Assembly: GCA_003280345.1 (NCBI GenBank)
Contig: QCFB01000017.1
Coordinates: 1-36,860, forward strand
DNA from: Prochlorococcus sp. AG-363-A16
GTDB taxonomy: Bacteria > Cyanobacteriota > Cyanobacteriia > PCC-6307 > Cyanobiaceae
Length of the DNA stretch: 36,860 nucleotides
Direction of reading: 5' to 3'
A program made the position numbers and the translations under genes. Under the pieces are notes generated by a model. That model searched no databases, was not told where the DNA came from, and saw only the letters and a program-made list of their open reading frames with translations. Positions 30,555-36,860 of this stretch are shown in pieces; position 1 is the stretch's first letter, and every line of letters starts with the position of its first letter.

Positions 30555-32144
30555 CTACTTGCGGAAATGAGCTTTGGCATCCAAAAGGGTTTCGCTGTCA
30601 ATATTTCTGCATCCAGCCTGACGGGCATATTTTTCTGTATTTCTTCGAACTTTGCCTCTTACAAAGAAAGGAACCTTTGCAAGCTCTGCCTTGCCTTCTG
30701 ATGTCCAAATAAGTGAATCACTTGAAGTATCAGAGTCATTATTGTGTTGAGATTCTTCTATTGATTGCTTTTGCTCGTGGTTTGAGAGCCCTCCCTGGTG
30801 ACCTAGATGACTTTGATGTCCATCAACGAATTCAAAATCATGGCGGAACATCCCAATCAAATGTTCTTCTAGACCCATCATTAGTGGGTGGACCCAGTCA
30901 TCAAAAATCACGTTGGCACCTTCCCAACCCATTTGAGGGCTATAGCGTGCAGGAACATCTTGTACGTGCATTGGAGTGCTAATTACTGCACATGGAATGC
31001 CTAGACGTTTGGCACTGTGACGCTCCATTTGGGTTCCAAGAACAAGTTCGGGAGCAGCCTCAGTCATTGCGGCTTCAACTTCTAGATAGTTATTGGTTAT
31101 AAGAGCTTCAATGCCTAATTCCTTAGCCGCAGTACGAACAGGTCTTGCCATTTCACGGCTATAGGTCCCAAGACCAACCACTTCAAACCCGAGTTCCTCC
31201 TTGGCAATTTTGGCTGCAGCAATAGCGTGGGTTCCATCTCCAAAAATGAAGACTCTCTTCCCAGTTAGATAGTTGGAGTCCACGGATTTGGAATACCAGG
31301 TCAACCTTGATAGATGTTCTTCTTCATGGTTGGGAACTGGCATTCCCAACAGCTCGCGGACTTCTTTTAAAAAGTTCTGAGTTGCATTTACCCCTATTGG
31401 AACAGTTCGACTGAAAGGTATTCCAAAATTCCTTTCAAGCCAATTGCACGTACTCTCCGCAATTTCGGGGTATAGACAAATGTTTATATCAGCATTTGGA
31501 ACCCTTATTAAATCTGCGGGTGTGGCACCAAGTGGCGCCACAATATTTATATCTATACCATTCTCTCCAAGAAGTTTTTGTATTTCTAGAACATCATCAC
31601 GACAGCGAAACCCTAGTAATGAAGGCCCGAGAATGTTGACTCTGGGTCTTCGTCCTTCAGTTTTCCATGCCGAGGGCAGATGCTTAGTTTCTGAAGCAAT
31701 TTTTTCTTTTAGGAGTCCACGCACTAGTTGGTAAAGAGTTTCAGACGCTCCCCAATTTTCTTTTTTGCTATATGCAGGTAGTTCAAGATTGACTATTGGA
31801 AGGTTTAGTCCCATCCCTTGTGCAAGTGAGCCAGGTTGATCTTGTATTAGCTCAGCAGTACAGCTTTCACCTACAAGAAGAGCTTTTGGTTCAAAACGTT
31901 CAACGGCTTCTTTTATGTGACGTTTAACTAGCTCAGCAGTATCACCTCCTAGGTCTCTTGCTTGAAAGGTTGTATAGGTAACAGGTGGCCTTTCGCCCCT
32001 CCTCTCAATCATTGTAAAGAGGAGGTCGGCATAGGTATCTCCCTGTGGGGCATGAAGTACGTAATGAACTCCTTTCATTGAAGCGGCAATTCTCATTGCG
32101 CCCACATGAGGAGGACCTTCATATGTCCAAAGAGTTAGTTCCAT
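30555..32144 (-). CDS. chlB: DPOR subunit B (mirror copy)
   Basis: Reflection of 4717-6306. 529 residues, cluster ligand Asp36, and C-terminal PCP_red-type domain with [16 protein letters not shown]. It starts four bases after chlN. Confidence 0.96.
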   Translation of the reverse strand: MELTLWTYEGPPHVGAMRIAASMKGVHYVLHAPQGDTYADLLFTMIERRGERPPVTYTTFQARDLGGDTAELVKRHIKEAVERFEPKALLVGESCTAELIQDQPGSLAQGMGLNLPIVNLELPAYSKKENWGASETLYQLVRGLLKEKIASETKHLPSAWKTEGRRPRVNILGPSLLGFRCRDDVLEIQKLLGENGIDINIVAPLGATPADLIRVPNADINICLYPEIAESTCNWLERNFGIPFSRTVPIGVNATQNFLKEVRELLGMPVPNHEEEHLSRLTWYSKSVDSNYLTGKRVFIFGDGTHAIAAAKIAKEELGFEVVGLGTYSREMARPVRTAAKELGIEALITNNYLEVEAAMTEAAPELVLGTQMERHSAKRLGIPCAVISTPMHVQDVPARYSPQMGWEGANVIFDDWVHPLMMGLEEHLIGMFRHDFEFVDGHQSHLGHQGGLSNHEQKQSIEESQHNNDSDTSSDSLIWTSEGKAELAKVPFFVRGKVRRNTEKYARQAGCRNIDSETLLDAKAHFRK

Positions 32145-32148
32145 GGTT

Positions 32149-33772
<1,624 letters not shown>

Positions 33773-34144
33773 TTAATTTCGCCAATGTGACTGTTCAACT
33801 TCTGACTTGCTAAGTCTCCAGACATTACGACTTATTCTCTTTGCTACTAGGCCACCTCTTTGAGTTTTCGGTGATCCTGGACGAGCTCCCAAAAGCTGTG
33901 TCACTTCGGAGGTGCTTAAGGGAGCACTAGTTTCTATTGCCAAAGCGGTTAGCTCAAGCCTTTGTTTAAGAGCAATTAGATCAGCTTTTCCTGGTTCGTC
34001 TTCTAATGACCAATTCCAGCTTGAGGCTGTTTCATGAGACATTTTTTGCAGTAGACCTAGACCTATTAAACCCAAGGTTTGTTCTGGGTTTAGCTCGCTA
34101 GGGAGTGTTGCTGAATCTGAGCCCTCTTTGTGTGTAGTAGACAT
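33773..34144 (-). CDS. Conserved small protein of unknown function (mirror copy)
   Basis: Reflection of 2717-3088. A 123-residue soluble protein with a possible helix-turn-helix at 77-112, divergent from csoS1D. Family not recognised. Confidence 0.75.
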   Translation of the reverse strand: MSTTHKEGSDSATLPSELNPEQTLGLIGLGLLQKMSHETASSWNWSLEDEPGKADLIALKQRLELTALAIETSAPLSTSEVTQLLGARPGSPKTQRGGLVAKRISRNVWRLSKSEVEQSHWRN

Positions 34145-34244
34145 TCTTAAGGCGGGTATTTGTTATCGAAGTTATCGGCTCTTCATAAGCTTGCAAGTTT
34201 ATTGATTTAGTTGATTAGGCAAATCATCCGGTATTATCCGCGCT

Positions 34245-35021
34245 ATGAACGGATTCGCCAATGTGGAGAATCGTGATCGACGACTCGGTGGAAGTTCGTT
34301 AGTCACAGGTACTGAGGTACAACCTCAGTCTTCGGGAGCAAGCTGTGTAATTACAACTGATTCTGAGACTGCCCGAGTTGCGAGGCAGGCCAGTCATATT
34401 CAACAAATTGAGCTAAGAAGTTATGTCTTCATAGATTCTCTTCAGCCTCAACTTGCTGCCTATATGGGGACAGTTAGTCAGGGGTTTTTGCCTATACCTG
34501 GAGATGCCTGTCTTTGGATGGAGGTTTCTCCAGGGATGGCAGTTCATAGGGTTACAGATATTGCTTTAAAGGCGAGCAATGTTCGACTTGGACAAATGGT
34601 TGTTGAGAGGGCCTTTGGGTCAATGGCTCTATATCATCGTGATCAAAGTACTGTCCTTCATTCAGGGGATGTTGTACTTGATGCAATTGGAAGTTCTGTT
34701 GATAGGCGTAATTCCGCAGAGGTTAGTTGGACTGAGGTGATCAGAGCAATCACACCAGATCACGCCGTTCTTATAAATCGTCAGAATCGACGTGGTTCGA
34801 TGATTCAATCAGGAATGAGTATGTTTATTCTTGAAACAGAGCCAGCTGGATATGTGCTTTTTGCTGCAAATGAGGCTGAGAAGGCATCAAATATCACGGT
34901 TGTAGATGTAAAAGGAGTTGGGGCTTTTGGTCGTTTGACTCTTGCGGGGAAAGAAGGAGATGTTGAAGAGGCAGCAGCGGCTGCAATGAGAGCTATTGAT
35001 CAAATCAATAGTTCGATTTAA
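34245..35021 (+). CDS. csoS1D: Carboxysome shell protein CsoS1D (mirror copy)
   Basis: Reflection of 1840-2616. A tandem-BMC gated shell trimer with gate residues Glu121-Arg122. Its stop overlaps that of rdgB by four bases. Confidence 0.93.
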   Translation: MNGFANVENRDRRLGGSSLVTGTEVQPQSSGASCVITTDSETARVARQASHIQQIELRSYVFIDSLQPQLAAYMGTVSQGFLPIPGDACLWMEVSPGMAVHRVTDIALKASNVRLGQMVVERAFGSMALYHRDQSTVLHSGDVVLDAIGSSVDRRNSAEVSWTEVIRAITPDHAVLINRQNRRGSMIQSGMSMFILETEPAGYVLFAANEAEKASNITVVDVKGVGAFGRLTLAGKEGDVEEAAAAAMRAIDQINSSI

Positions 35022-35605
35022 TTTTCTAAGCCGAACTCTTTCAAGAGAAATGGGGCAATAGCCCGGGCTGCTTTGCCGCGACTGCCAAGTTTTGTCAATT
35101 GCTCTTGGCTTAACTCTCCATAAGTGCACTGAGCTTCTTTTACCCAAAAAATTGATTCAAACTCTCCACCAGAATATGCAGGAGTTTTGAGCAATTCTCC
35201 CCAACAGATCCCTACAGCCTCTGTGATTGCATTTCCTGTTGGGTCACATAGAACCATTGCACTGTGAAAACGTGCACTGCGATAAGGAGTGTCGCCAAGA
35301 GCGTGAAGAAGCTTATTTAATTTTTTTTCGTTTGTTGCCTCATATCTGGCTGAGTAGATTCCTGGTTTGGAATCAAGAGCATCTACTTCAAGACCAGAAT
35401 CGTCTGCAATTGTCCAGGTATTTGTAATCTTTGCGGTTTGCATTGCTTTCAGCAATGCATTCTCTAGATAAGTAGAACCAGTTTCCTCTATCTGCAAATC
35501 ACTTGGTTGACGTTGCACTTCTATAGGTAATGGACCAAGCATTGCCTCAATTTCTGCAACTTTTTTAGTGTTACCACTAGCAATAGTCAATAGTGGTTTT
35601 ACCAA
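35018..35605 (-). CDS. rdgB: RdgB/HAM1 family nucleotide pyrophosphatase (mirror copy)
   Basis: Reflection of 1256-1843. A TTG-started 195-residue protein with SGNTKK and [11 protein letters not shown] kept but [10 protein letters not shown] in place of the usual GFGYDPxF loop. Confidence 0.88.
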   Translation of the reverse strand: MVKPLLTIASGNTKKVAEIEAMLGPLPIEVQRQPSDLQIEETGSTYLENALLKAMQTAKITNTWTIADDSGLEVDALDSKPGIYSARYEATNEKKLNKLLHALGDTPYRSARFHSAMVLCDPTGNAITEAVGICWGELLKTPAYSGGEFESIFWVKEAQCTYGELSQEQLTKLGSRGKAARAIAPFLLKEFGLEN

Positions 35606-35956
35606 AATGCCCTCAGAGAAGTTGATGCCATTGTTAGAGGTTGGCAGAAAAATGAAAAGATATTTTTATAATTGATCGAGACAGGATGGGCTGAACATTC
35701 CACCCCTTGACCAATGCCTAGGGACCTGCCTCGGGCATGAAAAATACATATGCAAACGTCAGTTCGCAAGCATTTGTGCTGATGTGCTCACTCAAATAAC
35801 AACAGCTGTTTTTAACAGTGGTGGACTAGATTATAAGAAAACCTTATGAGAGATAGTAAATACTGTGATCAGCTTTTTGATCAAAATCACTTGACTTTTG
35901 AGGGGGTCACAAAGCATTGTCCATTTCGAACATTCCACCCTTTACTGAGTTAGGCA
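35606..35956 (+). promoter_or_regulatory. Control region upstream of csoS1-rbcL (mirror copy)
   Basis: Reflection of 905-1255. From left to right: TATAAT (35667-35672), GAACATTCCACCC (35693-35705), an imperfect hairpin (35714-35738), AACAGCTGTT (35801-35810), the LysR-like dyad (35833-35847), paired TGATCA (35866-35883) and the second GAACATTCCACCC (35928-35940). Confidence 0.65.
35833..35847. promoter_or_regulatory. Candidate LysR-family (RbcR-like) operator (mirror copy)
   Basis: ATAAG-N5-CTTAT dyad containing T-N11-A, about 110 bp before csoS1. Reflection of 1014-1028. Confidence 0.4.
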
Positions 35957-36268
35957 ATGGCTAACGAAACCATGGGCATCGCTCTCGGCATGATCGAGAC
36001 TCGCGGTCTAGTACCTGCAATAGAAGCTGCTGACGCCATGACCAAGGCTGCCGAAGTGCGTCTTATTGGTCGTGAATTTGTTGGCGGTGGTTACGTGACC
36101 GTTTTGGTTCGTGGCGAAACTGGTGCTGTTAACGCTGCAGTGCGTGCTGGTGCAGACGCATGTGAGCGTGTTGGTGACGGCTTAGTAGCTGCACACATCA
36201 TTGCTCGTCCTCACCGTGAAGTTGAGCCTGCTTTAGGTAATGGCAACTTCCTTGGTCAGAAGGACTGA
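35957..36268 (+). CDS. csoS1: Alpha-carboxysome shell protein CsoS1 (mirror copy)
   Basis: Reflection of 593-904. A 103-residue single BMC-domain hexameric shell protein, first gene of the csoS1-rbcL unit. Confidence 0.96.
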   Translation: MANETMGIALGMIETRGLVPAIEAADAMTKAAEVRLIGREFVGGGYVTVLVRGETGAVNAAVRAGADACERVGDGLVAAHIIARPHREVEPALGNGNFLGQKD

Positions 36269-36278
36269 GATCAGATTC

Positions 36279-36298
36279 GGATTCTTTGAGAAGAATCC
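36279..36298 (+). other. Stem-loop between csoS1 and rbcL (mirror copy)
   Basis: GGATTCTT-TGAG-AAGAATCC, a perfect 8 bp stem with no T-run. Reflection of 563-582. Confidence 0.6.
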
Positions 36299-36339
36299 CT
36301 TCGTCTCAATCATCTATCCCGACTTAAAGGAGTTATTTA

Positions 36340-36860
36340 ATGAGCAAGAAGTATGACGCTGGTGTCAAGGAGTACAGAGATACCTACTGGACTCCTGATT
36401 ACGTTCCCCTAGACACCGATTTGTTGGCCTGCTTTAAATGCACTGGTCAAGAAGGAGTTCCCAGAGAGGAAGTCGCTGCTGCTGTAGCTGCTGAGTCTTC
36501 TACAGGAACTTGGTCCACAGTTTGGTCAGAATTATTGACTGACCTCGAGTTCTATAAGGGTCGCTGCTACCGCATAGAGGATGTCCCTGGAGACAAAGAA
36601 TCCTTCTATGCATTCATTGCTTATCCTCTGGATTTATTTGAAGAAGGTTCGATTACAAACGTTCTGACTTCTTTGGTAGGAAACGTATTTGGTTTTAAAG
36701 CCTTGCGCCACCTACGCCTTGAGGATATTCGCTTTCCAATGGCCTTTATTAAGACCTGCGGTGGTCCTCCTAATGGCATTGTCGTTGAGCGTGACCGACT
36801 AAATAAGTACGGACGTCCACTACTTGGTTGTACCATTAAGCCTAAGCTTGGCCTTTCTGG
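36340..36860 (+). CDS. rbcL: Rubisco large subunit, form IA, 5' part (mirror copy)
   Basis: Reflection of 1-521. The first 173 codons only, starting [17 protein letters not shown] after AAGGAG and cut at [10 protein letters not shown] just past catalytic Lys167. The break is at the same base as on the left end. Confidence 0.97.
   Translation, partial: MSKKYDAGVKEYRDTYWTPDYVPLDTDLLACFKCTGQEGVPREEVAAAVAAESSTGTWSTVWSELLTDLEFYKGRCYRIEDVPGDKESFYAFIAYPLDLFEEGSITNVLTSLVGNVFGFKALRHLRLEDIRFPMAFIKTCGGPPNGIVVERDRLNKYGRPLLGCTIKPKLGLS

Overview
The window is a perfect head-to-head palindrome. Bases 1-18430 and 18431-36860 are reverse complements with no spacer, so base i pairs with base 36861-i. Every gene occurs twice in opposite orientation with identical protein products, and the intergenic stretches I compared also match. 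The symmetry centre (18430/18431) cuts a ribosomal protein S1-like gene. Both outer ends stop at the same base inside rbcL. This is best read as one 18.4 kb chromosomal segment written out twice by a fold-back event (amplification chimera or assembly error), probably seeded by a roughly 40 bp palindrome that appears native to the S1-like gene. It is probably not a real duplication.

Organism: a marine alpha-cyanobacterium, most likely Prochlorococcus. The evidence is form IA RbcL preceded by csoS1, a stand-alone csoS1D, a HAM1/RdgB gene between them, chlN-chlB-chlL next to por, psaM, and an ado-aar alkane pair whose iron-ligand numbering is identical to the Prochlorococcus enzyme. GC content looks near 40% by eye, which favours Prochlorococcus over marine Synechococcus. 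The clade cannot be fixed by reading alone.

Layout of the left arm (the right arm mirrors it): (1) 1-2616, start of the alpha-carboxysome locus: rbcL 5' part, csoS1, a 351 bp control region, rdgB/HAM1 and csoS1D. (2) 2717-8428, protochlorophyllide reduction: a small unknown gene, then chlN, chlB and chlL (dark-operative enzyme), facing por (light-dependent enzyme). (3) 8508-12011: a one-helix membrane protein, psaM (34 codons), a LipM/LplA-type ligase, an M50 membrane protease and trpF. (4) 12091-17457, all on the minus strand: folE, an SDR, accA, aar, ado and a creatininase-family protein. This links malonyl-CoA supply, acyl-ACP reduction and alkane formation. (5) 17488-18430: the S1-like gene, cut by the fold.

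The genes join carbon fixation (Rubisco and carboxysome shell), chlorophyll synthesis, photosystem I and fatty-acid/alkane metabolism. I see no tRNA, rRNA, CRISPR, transposase or phage gene. The points of biological interest are mainly regulatory: a LysR/RbcR-like dyad and a 13 bp direct repeat ahead of csoS1-rbcL, hairpins between genes, and a divergent catalytic loop in the carboxysome-linked HAM1 protein.
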